Assembly: GCF_028858725.1 (NCBI RefSeq)
Contig: NC_084760.1
Location: forward strand, 92,811,867-92,875,866
Length of the DNA stretch: 64,000 nt
Reading direction: 5' to 3'
From: Colius striatus
Lineage: Eukaryota > Chordata > Aves > Coliiformes > Coliidae
Positions within the stretch are counted from its first letter, which is position 1, and every line of letters begins with the position of its first letter. Below are positions 38,701 to 50,600 of the stretch, one piece after another. The translations under genes and the position numbers were made by a program. The notes beneath the pieces were generated by a model. That model made no database searches. It was not told where the DNA came from and was given only the letters and a program-made list of their open reading frames with translations.

Positions 38701-41700
38701 TCATAAATAAGATACCCTGCAGGTAAGACATGGTCTTTGTTAGCAGTACTCCTTTTCCCTGTCACTACATTCCTCCCCATAAAAACGTTTCTCCTTTCTA
38801 CTGAAGTTCTGTCATTACATATTTTTAAAAAAGCCTTTCAATTAGCAAGGAAAATGTGACAGAATGTACAAGACACAAAAGGAAAACCCATATGGTTTAT
38901 ATTTTAAGAGGCCAAAATATTTTATTAAGAGGACTAAACACTTTAGAAGATACTGCAGGCTTAAGTCTAGTTCCTTCCTTGTTTTAAGCCTCATCCTGAA
39001 GCTCACATCAAAGTTTCCATGAACATGATCCTATGGTATTAATTAATTGTACTTTTCCTCCTACTTCGTTGCTCTTCAAGGACCAAGAGCCCCTTTAGCT
39101 GTGAGAATTACCTGTTCATCCAAAGAGATGGACAAGGTGAGGAAAATACAATACCTTGACTTCAAGGCATCCTGCACTGAGTTAGCAAATAACAAGTACT
39201 TGGCAGAACAGTTATAGAATGGTACTACACCACTTAAGAGACTAAAAATGCACTTCTCTAAGAAAAAGTGATTTATAATCATTTATTATTTCCCTTCACA
39301 CATATACATACATGCTGCATTGAACTGAGGATATTTGTATACTTCATTTTAATACACTAAGTGTTCTGTGCACAAACTCCCCTTCTTAGTTACCCTGTGG
39401 TACTTTTTAACAGCAGTTTGTTTAATATTTAATGCTATAATCAACTTCTCTATCCTGTGTCCTACAAAAACGTATGCCCACCATGGACACTTTACATAGG
39501 AAGCCTCATGACTGCATCAGAACTTCTTCTGAAAACTCAATTCAGCTAACAAGACTTAAAAGAGCACAGTAAAGAAAGAGTTTAGAAGTGCACCTCAAGT
39601 TCTGCACCCAAATTCCCACTACCAAAACACTCACATTTTCTAGTTTTCTTCTCTATTCCTAGTTGTGTCAGGAAAAGGCCTGCCAGCAGAGGCACTACCA
39701 AGCAAACTAGACAAGCCTCTTGACAAATGCAGAACAGGGAAAGGAGAGAACCATCCTCCTTCTCTTTGCTAAGGGACTAGACCAGACAAGACATTTTTGT
39801 GTGAGCTAGTCAAGATACTCCAAGTAAAATTGCCAGCATTTTACAGGATCTCAATGTGAACAAAAACCAGCCCTTTAACTTGCGACATGAACTTTATGGT
39901 GGCAGAAAAATATGTCACAGTATTACAGTAACAAGCCCTAAATCTAGCCTTTAATTCCTAAAAAATTAAACTGTGGGAAACAATTGGAAAGAAATTATCC
40001 AAAACATTTGTAACTCACCAGAATTTCCACCTGGTGCTATTTCTTCTTCAGGTGCTTTCAGGGACCGAATATACAGGTAAATGCTCAAGCCCATAGAAAA
40101 AATTGCAGCTGACACTGCAAACTGCATGAAGTGATCGTACAAATAATGAAGCTCAAACTGAAAGTATAATAAAGTTCCAACAGCTGCAGCAGTCAAAATA
40201 AAAGCATAAAATCCTAAAGGATGTAGAAGAAAAATATATTAACCAAAATTAAAAAGTCATTCTAGTAGAACCTACCCAGTCAAGCCTTTCTACATTTTTA
40301 CTTATTAGACTTGCCTATATTCCAACCATGTCTTACATTTCCCATGCTCTTGAGGTTCAAACTTCTGGGCCACAGTAATATACCCAAGACATTCTGTCTA
40401 TGCCCTGAAACTTGCTACTCAAAAGGACAAGAGGCAAGAACACTGTGAACACTCCTACATTTTTTACAACAGAGGATCCAATTTCAGATTTTGGTGGGGA
40501 AAAAAATGTATGCTGATGCTATTGTTGAATAACAACAGCAAGTCACAAAACCTCATCTGTGGGACACCTCAGACAACTGTATTTTCTTAAAATTACCTTC
40601 CTATATAGCTCGCCACACACTGCAGTAATTTAAGTATTACAGTAACTATCAAGTCCAAATTTAAACAGAAAAAACTCTTGTATTTAGAGAGTAGAAAATC
40701 ATGTAGAATGGAACAATGTCCAAAGACAAACAGGCAGTTCTCTACAGCTCTCAGCTACGCATCTTCTATGAACCTTTCACAGGGTCACAGTGGTTGAGAT
40801 TAGAAGGGACCTCTGGAGTTCATTTAGTCCAATCCCCTGGCTCAAGCAGAGACACCTAAAGCTGGCTGCCCAGGGCCATGACCACACAGGATAGAGAAAC
40901 CACAACTTCTCTGGGCAACCTGTACCAGCATTGTCACCCTCACAGTAAAGAGTGTTTCTTGATGTTCAGATGCAACCTCCTATATTTCAGTTTGTGCTCA
41001 ATGCCTTTTGTCCTATTAGCAGTCTTCCTCCTTTTCTCAAGAAGGCTTTAAAAATTGCTTGAGAATTAGCCTTTGAAGCAACATGAAAATGGCTTCTATA
41101 ATTATCTTTTAATTTTTTTTCCTTTTTAAGCCACCCATATCAGGCAGCTTATTTCCTCTCTTTATCAGAAGACAAGAAAAACATTAAATGCAGGACTTTG
41201 TCCCTAATAAAGACTAAAGTCCAAAACCAAAAAAGGTCTGAGGCAGCCTCAATACAACTCACTTCCACAGGATGTAACTCATTCTGCTTCTAAGACTTAC
41301 AGCTCTATTCCAGCTTCAAATAGAGCCCCTTAACAGACTGTGACAAATCAATCCTAAAAAAGCAGGACTGCTGAAACATGCTAAACCATACTCTAAAGTT
41401 AGATGAGGAACTTGCCTTATTTATAGGAAATGAAATCAGATCTGAGAAAGAACTCAAAACTGTTCTTTTCCATGCTGGAATTACAAGACATTTCTTATTA
41501 GTCTGTACATCAGAGACATCAAAGCTATCTAGACATATGGGATAAGATCTCCTCAGATCACTCCTGATCATCTCCTCTGGAGCAACAGTCCGTGTTACAT
41601 GAGCATTACTCACACTTCTGACAGGCAACTGCCCATTTAGCAGTTACACGAGAAATCTGGCAGGGGTCACCAGTCACAGGTGGATGCAGACCTGATGCCC

Positions 41701-44700
41701 TGCATAACGTTAATGTCTTGTTCTTGAGATACTTCACTCCTGACCATTACTAATCTTCTTCTCTAAGCAAAGGCATATCCTATTTTGTGAAATATTTGCA
41801 ACAGATACCTGGTTTGACCAGAGAGTCTCTTTCATTGTTTTTATCTTAACAGTACTGAGCACTGCAAATCACACAGTGGTACAAAATCTCAGAATAAGCA
41901 GCTGCAACTCGCTTACCATTTATCCGGTACTGCAGTTTCCTTCCATTTGAAAGGGGCAGGCCCTCGACAACCTATAAAGAATAAAGCACTGGTGTTTCAA
42001 CTAAGTACTTTCCAGGGCCTTGGTAGCAGAGGGAAATCAAGCACAAACACATTCACTCAAGGGAACCAGACAGACACATTCACATATGAACATTATGCAT
42101 TGTTCTCAAAAACATACTTTGGATAGTGAAAGAAAAAAGGCAAGTTTCAAACTTATTTTTAAGAAGCATCTTGTCCTAACCAGCCTCACGAAAACAGAAT
42201 AGCTCCAATCATTGCAAACAAGTACGAAAACAGAACATGATTGAATGACCTATTTACTAGTGTCCTTTAAGAATCTGCCAGTACTCCTCAATTCACAAGA
42301 AGAGCAAAACAGTATCTGCCAGATATACATGTGGCTAGCATGTTCTAGAGCTTCCCATACGTGAAGACGACATTCCAAAACACTGGATATCAATAAGAAA
42401 GTGACTATCAATTTGTTGATTTAGAAGTCAGATATCTGAAATTCTTCCAGAACTCTATCACTGCAAGTTTTATCCATGCTTTGGTTTGTACTCCTATATA
42501 ATGCCTTCTGCCCTTTCTACTGTAAAGGCTGTGAAATGCACAGCCAGTACATTCTTAACAACCTGTGCTATTTTAAGCTTCCAGAAATCTGCACTAGCCA
42601 TATTCCAGCTTAATATGGAAAGCTAACTCGTTTGCTTTCAAATTCACTGCATCAAGAACATAGTGTACCTTCCAGCACAAATTCATTATCCATAAAGACC
42701 CAACTGCTACTGAACAGCTTACCTTTCCCACTGGCAGTAAGTAAAACAAGGCTTGAAGGAAAAACCACAGAAGAAAAACGCCAAACACCCTGGCCTCCCA
42801 AAGACTTTCAAGTGCTGGGAGAGGAGGGGGGAAGTTCATAAGACTGGGGTCATCTTGTTTGCACATCAACAGCAAGTAGAATACAGTAGCAGGCAAGAAA
42901 AATATCAGCGTGAAGGTCCCTGGGAACAGACATCATTCCATATTAGAAGACAGAAAAATAAAACACCTGGGTTTCCATGTTTGCCTCACTAATAAAGGTC
43001 AATATTAACTTTAGTAACAAAGAAGAGGTTGTATCTATTCCTGAAGCAAGACAGCAGCAATCCCCCAGTCATGTACTGAGACACATTCTCACCTCCAAAC
43101 GAGGTCATACAACCAAATCCAAGTATCACACAATAACAGTTTGGAAATATTTAAATCAGTGCAAGGGAAGGCTCAAGATCTCCAATGTACTTCACAAGAG
43201 AACCAAGTATAATAGAGGCTCTTTGACTGCTGCCAATACCAACACACACTACCTGAAGCACCATCATGACTCTGGGTTCTGCAACCAGAGTCCAAAAATT
43301 GGAAACACAGTTCTTGACATGACAGTAAGGTCAATAAGTAAATACCACAAAAGCACTAATTTTCAATACGACAGTTTGCTCACATACCAATTCTTCCACC
43401 AAACTCCAAATCCTTTGTTTTTGACGGCACTTTCTCAATCGTTTTTGTCTCAAAAATCTTCTTCTCTGAATATATCTCTTCTTTTTTCTTTTCTTCTTTT
43501 CTTGAACGCAAGGTGTACTGCTCAAGCACACGCTCCAATTGCATGTCTGGTTTCAACTTTTGCTGTCAACAAAGAAAAAAACAATTTCCTAAAAAACTTC
43601 CTAGTGATTTTACCTTATTTTACTTCAATGTGTTTTACTTAGGATATTATTCACTAGAATACAGTAATATACAATGTGTTCTATAGAGTACTTAGATTTA
43701 CACATTTGTAGGAAGAGATTATTACAACCAGTTTCATTGTTAGCAGCAGCAGCTCCAGAACAGCAGTACAGGTCATCCATTCCAACCCTCCTCCCCTTTT
43801 TGCCTTAACTCTGTGCATTAGTCAGTAATCAGGACTAAAGAAGTGATGTGGCTTAAAAATCACTTTCTATGGTCAAACACTCATACTGTAAAAAGCATGG
43901 GAATGAAAACAAGTAATCAGTGAGGATTTAATGGAAAAAAACAAACAAGAAAAAACAATGTTACCCAGCTCTGGTACTCTTCCCTTCTGACATTATCTCC
44001 CTCTTCCCTGAACTTGGCTGAACAGTAAACTTATTTGGCTTTGTAAGTTTTACCTTGCACTCTTTTCTTCTTGATTATTGTATTGCCCTTTTCTAGGGAT
44101 TTCTGAGAAAGACAAGATAGAATGCAACATGAAACTATGAATAAATAGTGTTCATACCTCTGAGGTTATGCAGGACATGTCATTTTTCTCTGTACTCTCA
44201 GGTTCTCCATTGTACCTGCTGGTGTTATTTTCACTTGGTTTCTGGTTAAAAGAAAAAAAGCCTAGTTTTAGCTTTCTGAAAATAACAGCTACATTAATTG
44301 CAAGTATGTAACAATTAAGAACACAAATTATCTAGATTTTTTTTTCCAAATGCTCCAGGTTTCTCCGCAAGAAAATAAATGAGTTCAATATCCAAAGTAC
44401 AGACAGTTTCAGTTCACAAACAAAGGAAGGAACTCATTTAAGAAAAGGAAAAGGTTACTTGTTTTCTTTAATAAACAGTAAGATTAAGAAAGAATTTTCA
44501 AGTTATTTTAAACTCATCTTTAGGAGCTGCCAGTATAACATACATGCCTGCTTGTTAATTCTATAAGGAAAGCAGAAGAAATTTCAGTGTCCTATAAAAG
44601 ACACTGCTCTGCAGGACTGAAAGTTTGGTTTTCCATTAAGTATCTTTCTAAGAAATAAATTCTCTCATAAAAACCAAGGCAATTTCAGTGCCAAAGACTT

Positions 44701-47585
44701 TATATAGTTGTAGCAATTTACTAAACTGAACCCAACTATTTAGATTAGACTGGTCCAGTTTAGTTCACTTGAAACTTAATTAAAACCTATCTATTTTTTT
44801 GCAGTAGACTAGCAGGAGGCATTTCCAACTCAAGAGACTGTGCCTCAGAGAAGTAGTATTCAAAGCTATCACAAGAGGTAGAAAAAATGGCATTCATCTC
44901 AATAAACATCACCTTTACTATGCTTCACTTGAAGAACAGCAGAACCATTTTTAGTACTCAATATAAAATCACACCAAAGCCAAGAACAAAATTATAAGTT
45001 TCAGCTAAAAAACAGATATTTGATAAATTCATATATGCCTTAAGATAGTTTTTATTAAGAAAACATTTCTGCAATATTATCAGTCAGCAAGGTGCATATA
45101 TATGACAGATATTCTACACTTGAATTCTGCGGCAGTTCTACCACAGAAGTTTCACATGTTTTCCACTGTTATTTGAATGAATTGTCTATGGAAACAGAAC
45201 TCATTTTATTTTGCATTCTAATACCTGTGGGGTACATATTTGTCAATGTATCCTAAAAGCACACTAAAACTTCATTTCTCAAGTGGAACTATCTAACAAT
45301 GACTTTGACATTAAAATATTAAAGGATTTGTGTGTTTGGATTCTGAGAACTTCAATTATACCATCAAATTCAATGTAACTTAACAATACATGTTCACATT
45401 TCACAAATTTCCTTACAACTCAGCAAGCTAGAAAAAAAAGGCACTTCTGAGACACTCTGGTGTTCAGGGAACATGAACTACAGCTGGCTTTTACAACAAT
45501 AATCCCAGTATACATAGAGCAAATCTTTCACAAATAGCAGTAATTTGTCTTAAAAAACCCAAACTCGTTCAGACACAAATAACAAACAAACAAATACCAG
45601 TAGAGCTAAGTTTGTCTCCTGAATGGTTTTCTTTTTGTCATCTTTATGTTCTCTGCTCTGGGAAGATGAACGTCGTCTGCCTTTTGCGGGCCGACCAGGA
45701 GATCTAGATCGAGATCTGCTACTACTTCTTCTGGAGGGAGAACTTGAAGAGGATTGGCTCTTCCTGGGCTTGAATGATGATTGTGACTAGAAGAAATCGG
45801 GGAAGAAAGTGAAATCTTAACTTAGATGTTCCCAAGAACAACAATCTTTGAAACTTGGGGAGTTTTTTTTGTGATGAGGACTCTGGCATGTAGTTCCACA
45901 GATCTGTCACTTATTCCTTTTACCAATGCTATACAAATGCTGCTAAGGAAGAGCAACTACAGCATATTAATTTTGCTGGTAATACCCAAATAATTCTGTC
46001 TCAAGTCCAACTGCTGACAATTCCTGCCAAAGCTACAGATATCAAGATATGGATGGAAGCACCAAGCTCTCAAGTGTACCACTCTCTTAAGCCTTTGCTT
46101 AAGAAAAGGAAATGACAATTGTCACTTATGCCTTAAGAGACAGCTATCACTTCCATTACTTAGCTTTATTAATACATTTGGCACACCAAAATGCAGTGAT
46201 CTGTTTAAGGCAACACAGCTCAGATCAACATTTAAAAAAAAACTATTCACCAAAATCATTACATTAGATGCATTGTAAGGCAAGCAATTCCATAAACCAT
46301 TTGCCCCGAAAGTACTCAGTTTTATTTTCCTGTGAAGTTTTAATGCTTACTTTCTCACATAAAATTTCCACAACTCAACTTTTATAAGGCACAAATGCTT
46401 TATGACAATGGTTATTTTTTTCCAGCTTGAGCACACTAACCTGCAAGCCTTACCTCAAGTAAGCTTAGAAGGTCTCAAAGCAGTAAAAAAGGTTTCTCTA
46501 GCTCAAGATAGGAACATTTTGTCCCAAAAGAAAAGGTCAGTTATAGGGCATATACACTGCCATCAAAAAGTGAAACTATAGTTCACATAGATATACAAGT
46601 TAGTTTTGAACTTTTGAAGGCTTCAGAATAGGCCTTAAAAATCAACCAGAGCAAACATTCAAATAGCTTGTCATCTCATGCATTACTACATTTTAAACTG
46701 AAATTAAAATTGCACAGTTTCAAAGGTCTTCATTAGTAACAGGAAATGAGAGAATAAGGATATGTAAAGAGGAAGGGATAAGCTCATATATATCTATATA
46801 TACAGATATCTATATAGATATAGATCTATAAATATCTATATATAGAGATATCTATATATATATAGATACATATGATATGACCCTTTTTCAAGAGTCCTCA
46901 GTCATCACAAATAGTGCAAAATACCTTACGAAACTTTTGGGGACCTAGAACAGTACAAGCTCTTCAAGGATATTTTAAGTATGTGCTTAAAGGGAACATG
47001 TTGCTTACATGTGAACTACATGCTTGCATTTGCTTTCAAATTTTCTTATTTAGAAGTGGAAAAAGCCAAATTAGCACTCAGACCCAACTACCAGCTTTCT
47101 AAGCTACCCAAAACCAATTTGTCACAAGTGATCATTCTATAGCACTCCTAAATCAGATTTATTTTTCTCCCAAATGCATCAGCATTTTTTTCAACACAAT
47201 GAAAATAATCACGCTTCTTTAAAAATAGGGCCAGCACTCTGAACTACTTGAGATGTCATGTAGGAAAGAGCTATGATTTAGTACCAATTCCTTGAAGACA
47301 CATCTAAAGTAAACTTGCAAGGTACTCACCCAATTATATAAGTTGCACTTTTATCTACATCACAAAAATCAGTATAATCTTCCATTATAAATACTGATAA
47401 CTATATGAATGAGCACTTACCCTTATATCGCTTTCTTTCAATGCAAGTTCAGTCCCATCTTTGTACTTAACAGTATAAAGATGAGAAACATCATCATAAC
47501 TGGTCACTTGCACTTCATAATACAGGACACTTCCCGGCCAACGGCCCATCACCACCTCACCATCAGCAAACCTCCGGCTTGGCAT
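35580..47585 (-). CDS. LBR: Lamin B receptor (spliced, 13 coding exons, 607 aa)
   Basis: Inner nuclear membrane protein. Its N-terminus binds lamin B, HP1 and histone H4 methyl marks; its C-terminal half is a delta-14 sterol reductase that uses NADPH in cholesterol synthesis (known for the family). The joined coding exons are 47585-47421, 45786-45598, 44241-44158, 43562-43388, 42919-42723, 41971-41917, 40213-40019, 38716-38613, 38205-38080, 37984-37816, 36606-36526, 36421-36299 and 35740-35580. Every intron is GT-AG and all phases join. Domains: Tudor at about residues 1-62; serine/arginine-rich hinge at about 65-100; first membrane helix near 207-223; ERG24 signature 1 ([16 protein letters not shown]) at 354-369; NADPH-region motif [15 protein letters not shown] at 529-543; signature 2 ([17 protein letters not shown]) at about 572-588. 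The length matches vertebrate LBR (human 615). No frameshift or premature stop was seen. The start ATG has A at -3 and lies 16 nt into exon 2. Confidence 0.96.
36299..36421 (-). CDS. LBR: LBR exon 13 (cofactor-binding motif)
   Basis: Residues 514-554 plus one base. [20 protein letters not shown] is the conserved C-terminal motif of sterol reductases. Asn539 here lines up by a constant offset of 8 with human Asn547, a residue whose change abolishes reductase function in known disease alleles. Acceptor CCACAG, donor TGTG|GTAAGT. Confidence 0.95.
36526..36606 (-). CDS. LBR: LBR exon 12
   Basis: Residues 487-513 plus one base of 514, [19 protein letters not shown] and SDPKLA. The acceptor TTTTCAG and donor GCCT|GTAAGT restore the frame with exon 13 across a 104-bp intron. 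Confidence 0.94.
37816..37984 (-). CDS. LBR: LBR exon 11
   Basis: Residues 431-486 plus one base. It contains [19 protein letters not shown] and [18 protein letters not shown], conserved core of the reductase domain. Acceptor TTTCCAG, donor AACT|GTAAGT. Confidence 0.95.
38080..38205 (-). CDS. LBR: LBR exon 10
   Basis: Residues 389-430, [18 protein letters not shown] to VVDALWNE. It is 126 nt, phase 0-0. Acceptor AACTAG, donor GAG|GTAAAT. The intron that follows in transcription order is only 95 bp. Confidence 0.94.
38613..38716 (-). CDS. LBR: LBR exon 9 (ERG4/ERG24 signature 1)
   Basis: Residues 354-388. [16 protein letters not shown] fits the first sterol reductase family signature, and [15 protein letters not shown] follows as in other sterol C14 reductases. 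Acceptor CCTGCAG, donor TGG|GTGAGT. Confidence 0.95.
40019..40213 (-). CDS. LBR: LBR exon 8 (sterol reductase helices)
   Basis: Residues 289-353 plus one base of 354. It encodes [17 protein letters not shown], then [15 protein letters not shown] and a further helix, then [16 protein letters not shown]. Acceptor CTTTAG, donor TCTG|GTGAGT. Confidence 0.94.
40776..41020 (-). mobile_element. Old CR1 remnant in LBR intron 7
   Basis: Antisense CR1 3' region, heavily diverged: GAGATTAGAAGGGACCTCTG, TAGTCCAATCCCCTGGCTCA, then TGTGCTCAATGCCTTTTGTC. It lies in the same orientation as LBR transcription, 196 bp or more from any exon. Confidence 0.82.
41917..41971 (-). CDS. LBR: LBR exon 7 (short loop exon)
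   Basis: Residues 271-288 plus one base ([19 protein letters not shown]), only 55 nt. The acceptor TTTATAG and donor AATG|GTAAGC give phases that join exons 6 and 8 without a break. It is too short to be found by ORF length alone. Confidence 0.92.
42723..42919 (-). CDS. LBR: LBR exon 6 (first two membrane helices)
   Basis: Residues 205-270. It holds [17 protein letters not shown], the first transmembrane segment, which in known LBR is enough for inner nuclear membrane targeting. The loop [11 protein letters not shown] follows, then a second helix [18 protein letters not shown]. Acceptor TTCCCAG, donor AAG|GTAAGC. Confidence 0.95.
43388..43562 (-). CDS. LBR: LBR exon 5 (basic globular II region)
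   Basis: Residues 147-204 plus the first base of 205. A highly charged segment ([18 protein letters not shown]) leads to DLEFGGRIG just before the first membrane helix. The acceptor is GTTGACAG and the donor ATTG|GTATGT, phase 1. Confidence 0.93.
44158..44241 (-). CDS. LBR: LBR exon 4 (acidic/polar linker)
   Basis: Residues 119-146, [20 protein letters not shown] onward, a low-complexity nucleoplasmic linker that matches the known avian LBR linker. It is 84 nt and phase 0-0, with acceptor TTAACCAG and donor GAG|GTATGA. Confidence 0.88.
45598..45786 (-). CDS. LBR: LBR exon 3 (RS-rich hinge)
   Basis: Residues 56-118. The exon carries [18 protein letters not shown] followed by KGRRRSSS, the arginine/serine hinge that SRPK1 and CDK1 phosphorylate in known LBRs and that contributes to chromatin binding. 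It is 189 nt, phase 0 at both ends (acceptor TTCTAG, donor CTG|GTATTT). The donor is weaker than the others in the gene. Confidence 0.9.
46785..46878. repeat. TATCTATA/TATAGATA AT-rich repeat in LBR intron 2
   Basis: About 94 bp of alternating TATCTATA and TATAGATA units with many short inverted repeats, followed by ATACATATGATATG. It can fold on itself and is likely length-variable. Confidence 0.85.
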
Positions 47586-47601
47586 TTTCCAAAAGGAATC
47601 C
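47421..47601 (-). CDS. LBR: LBR exon 2 (start codon and Tudor domain)
   Basis: The acceptor TTTCTAG precedes 47601 and the donor AGG|GTAAGT follows 47421. The ATG is at 47585-47583. The exon encodes residues 1-55 and begins [18 protein letters not shown], which is the diagnostic LBR Tudor start. It ends KESDIR in phase 0, so the Tudor core is almost all in this one exon. Confidence 0.95.
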
Positions 47602-50600
47602 CTAGAAAAGAAATAAATCAATACATACGGCAGCTAAACATTAGGCTGAATTTTTCTTTACTCTTTCCATATCAGTTAGGCTAGAACAAGGAAACTCGAA
47701 AGTAAAAAACAACTCTTCACCTTAAATAGGCAAAAACCTGTCTGATAAGGAAAAAAACCACAATGATCTGTTTTCCAAATTAATTGCAGACAAAATACTA
47801 TTAAAACGGAGCAAAGACTGAAGCTAGATGTTACCAAAAAAAATCGTTCAGTTGTATTAACAGTATTTCTACAGCATTCAACAGCAACGTACAATCTCCA
47901 CCATCAGAGATCACCAAAACCAGTCAGAAGCATACATTTGACCAAAATCATGTAATGCAGTTCATCTTATCTAGAGAAGAAAGTAGATTAGATGGTAGCC
48001 AAGTGTCCTCTAACTCTCTTTTTCAGGGGTTTTACAAAAATTCAGAAGTTATGATTTCTAAATGTTAAAATAAAAAGCCCCAAATCTTTTTCAATACACA
48101 TGGCTACATTACATACTTTCCTCAATTTAGTATGTCAAACATTCAAAGGTTACGAAACATCAGAATTTAGGCTCCTGTCTGGATTGAATATTCTCTCTTT
48201 TCCACCTATTTAGCATCTGGCAAGCAACACCTTTTGCAGAAGCCCACAGGAACACAAAATACAGCATCAGAACAACCACATAATTAATATCCTAGGAAAC
48301 TAAATTCTATCCCCCTGTCTGCACCATAAAGTTTTCACTCGATATTAGCAAAACATGGTTTATAAGTCAATGCCACCCTTGATCCACCATCCAGGGCTGC
48401 TGGGGAAACAACTGCAACTTAAGGAAAGTTATGTTTTAAAATCCAAAGTCCTGTACAATTCTTTTCAAAGTTCTTTGTATTATGTCACTGCCTCCTGAAA
48501 ACAGATTTCCACAACAGAAGATACTTTTAAACTGAACTTCTGCAGCTCAGGTCTCAACATATAAAGTGAAGGTATCTTAAATGCCTATGGTAAAATACAT
48601 ACTAACTTCTGTACTATTACCATTGGCACAATGAACGTAGGAACTAAGAATGGTGGGGACAGATACAGGGGACAGGGAACATGAACAAACTAGCAAAAGT
48701 TTGTTTCAAAGCATTTTTCACCTCATTTTCTGTGGCTTCACAAGTAGTAAACTAGATATTCATTCATTACACATTAACCAACCTGCAGTGAAAAGTTAAG
48801 ATTCTTTGGCAAAAACATACTGTTAATATGCAATCACAGACCTTCAGAACACACTGGAGGATGGGACTGAGTGAGGCTTTTTAATCAACTTTCATTCTAG
48901 GGTTTCCTGGAGCCCCTGCCGATTTACAGCCTGTGTAGCTCTCCAAACCAAAGAACCCCAAAACTTGGCAAAACTCTTTCATGCAGATTTTACAGTGGAT
49001 ATTCCTAATTGCTTCAGAATAGAAACATCTCGTCATCTCCTTTTTCACATATTGGAAGGAGTGAAAAAAGTTTTATGATTTGGTTTCCCTGATACTTGCC
49101 AGTTAGGAAATCAGTCAAGAGTTCTAGACCGTCCTTGTAGGCACATGCTCTTCAAGACCATCTGCCTGTTGCATGGGGTTCTTTGCCTCAGTATCTTGTT
49201 AGCTTTTTACTTTTTTTGAATTCCCACTTCTCCAACTCTGTTTTATCTCAGTCAGTTTAAGACCTTCAAATTTCAATTCTTATTTCTGATGACTCAGGGA
49301 AATATGATTTCCACATTTTCATTTCAAATTCTTCTGTATTCTCCACATACGCTCCCAACTCCCCTTGGGAGTTTTCTGCCTTTTCTGCCCCATTCACCAA
49401 ACAAGTTCCAATTCCTCTTTGCCACTTCTGGGCTTAAGATCTGACCTCAATCCCCACCTGTCTCCTTGTCCAGTTTTCTCACCCAGAAGACTGTTCTTTA
49501 GGAGATCCACTTCTACTACTGTTCTTTCCCCAGTCTCTCACATAGTTTTAGCTTCTTCCATAAACAGTCTGAACACCAGTCCTCCATCAGGTCCTATCAT
49601 AGCTTTCACCAGATGTCATAATGTGATCTACAACTTCAGTTCCTCTTTGCTGTTCTACTTCCTACACTTCAGCCAACTCTTTCCTTTCTTGATCTAGAAC
49701 ACCTCAGGCAACATCTGTAAACGCAGAGCCTGACAAGGACAAAGCTTCCAGACTCTAGGACAAAGTTGTAAAAAACAGAATTTGTGAACTTTAAGTCCTT
49801 TTTGGAAAAGGGAATTTTTTTTTCACAAAGTTGTCACTAAGGTCAGGTAAATTGACTTTTATGATTTGTAACAACTACTTCAAAACTTAGATTTCATTTC
49901 ACAGTGATAATAAAATTCAGTTCTCTGTCAAACTTTAAAACTCTTGGTTTAGTTGGTTGGTTTTTTTATACAAACATTAAAACAGCCTAAAGAAAGGTAA
50001 CCTGATGGTTTAATGCTTTTAAGAGACAGAAAGTCCTTCCCCTCCTCCAACTTTGTTCTCAAGAAGAGCTGAAGTTAGTTCTAACAATTTGGAAAATGTG
50101 TTTGAAGGACCTAGAGCTAAAACAGTGTTATGTAACTCAGCCTTGGGTAACTATCAATGCTATGAAATTCCAAAATAATAAATAAATTTAAGCCAAGTGG
50201 AAATATTTTCCTGTAATTAAAAAGTAATGAGTAATATCATTAAAGGAAACACTTATTTTTTCACTTTTTTCTTTAAATAGTAAATCTTAATGAAACATTC
50301 AGCATTAAAAAAGGTAAATATTACTTCTTACTCTAATCAGACATTACCACCTTGTTCTGCATCCCTGTGAGGGAGGTTTGCAATCCTCATTCCATATAAC
50401 CCCATTTCAAAAAGCTATACCTTTTAAATGCAGCCTTCATCTGTTCAGACAATAAAACCCATTACTGGTGTCAAGAAAAATAAACGTAGGAAGTCTTTCA
50501 AAAGAATCCAATTTAGAAGTTACACACTGAATTTACTGCTCTTTAAAGTCCTAGTCACAATCCTGCTAACTTTCATGGTATCAGTCTAACATTCACGGTG

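Noticed and set aside
42977-43642. 221-codon plus-strand open frame
   Set aside because: It is antisense to LBR exon 5 and flanking introns, with a Lys/His/Ser-rich sequence unlike any protein I know. The exon on the other strand explains the locus.
47385-47621. 78-residue reading of the Tudor exon beginning upstream of the ATG
   Set aside because: The first residues come from intron 1 and the splice acceptor, and the last ones from intron 2 after the GTAAGT donor. The real start is the ATG at 47585.
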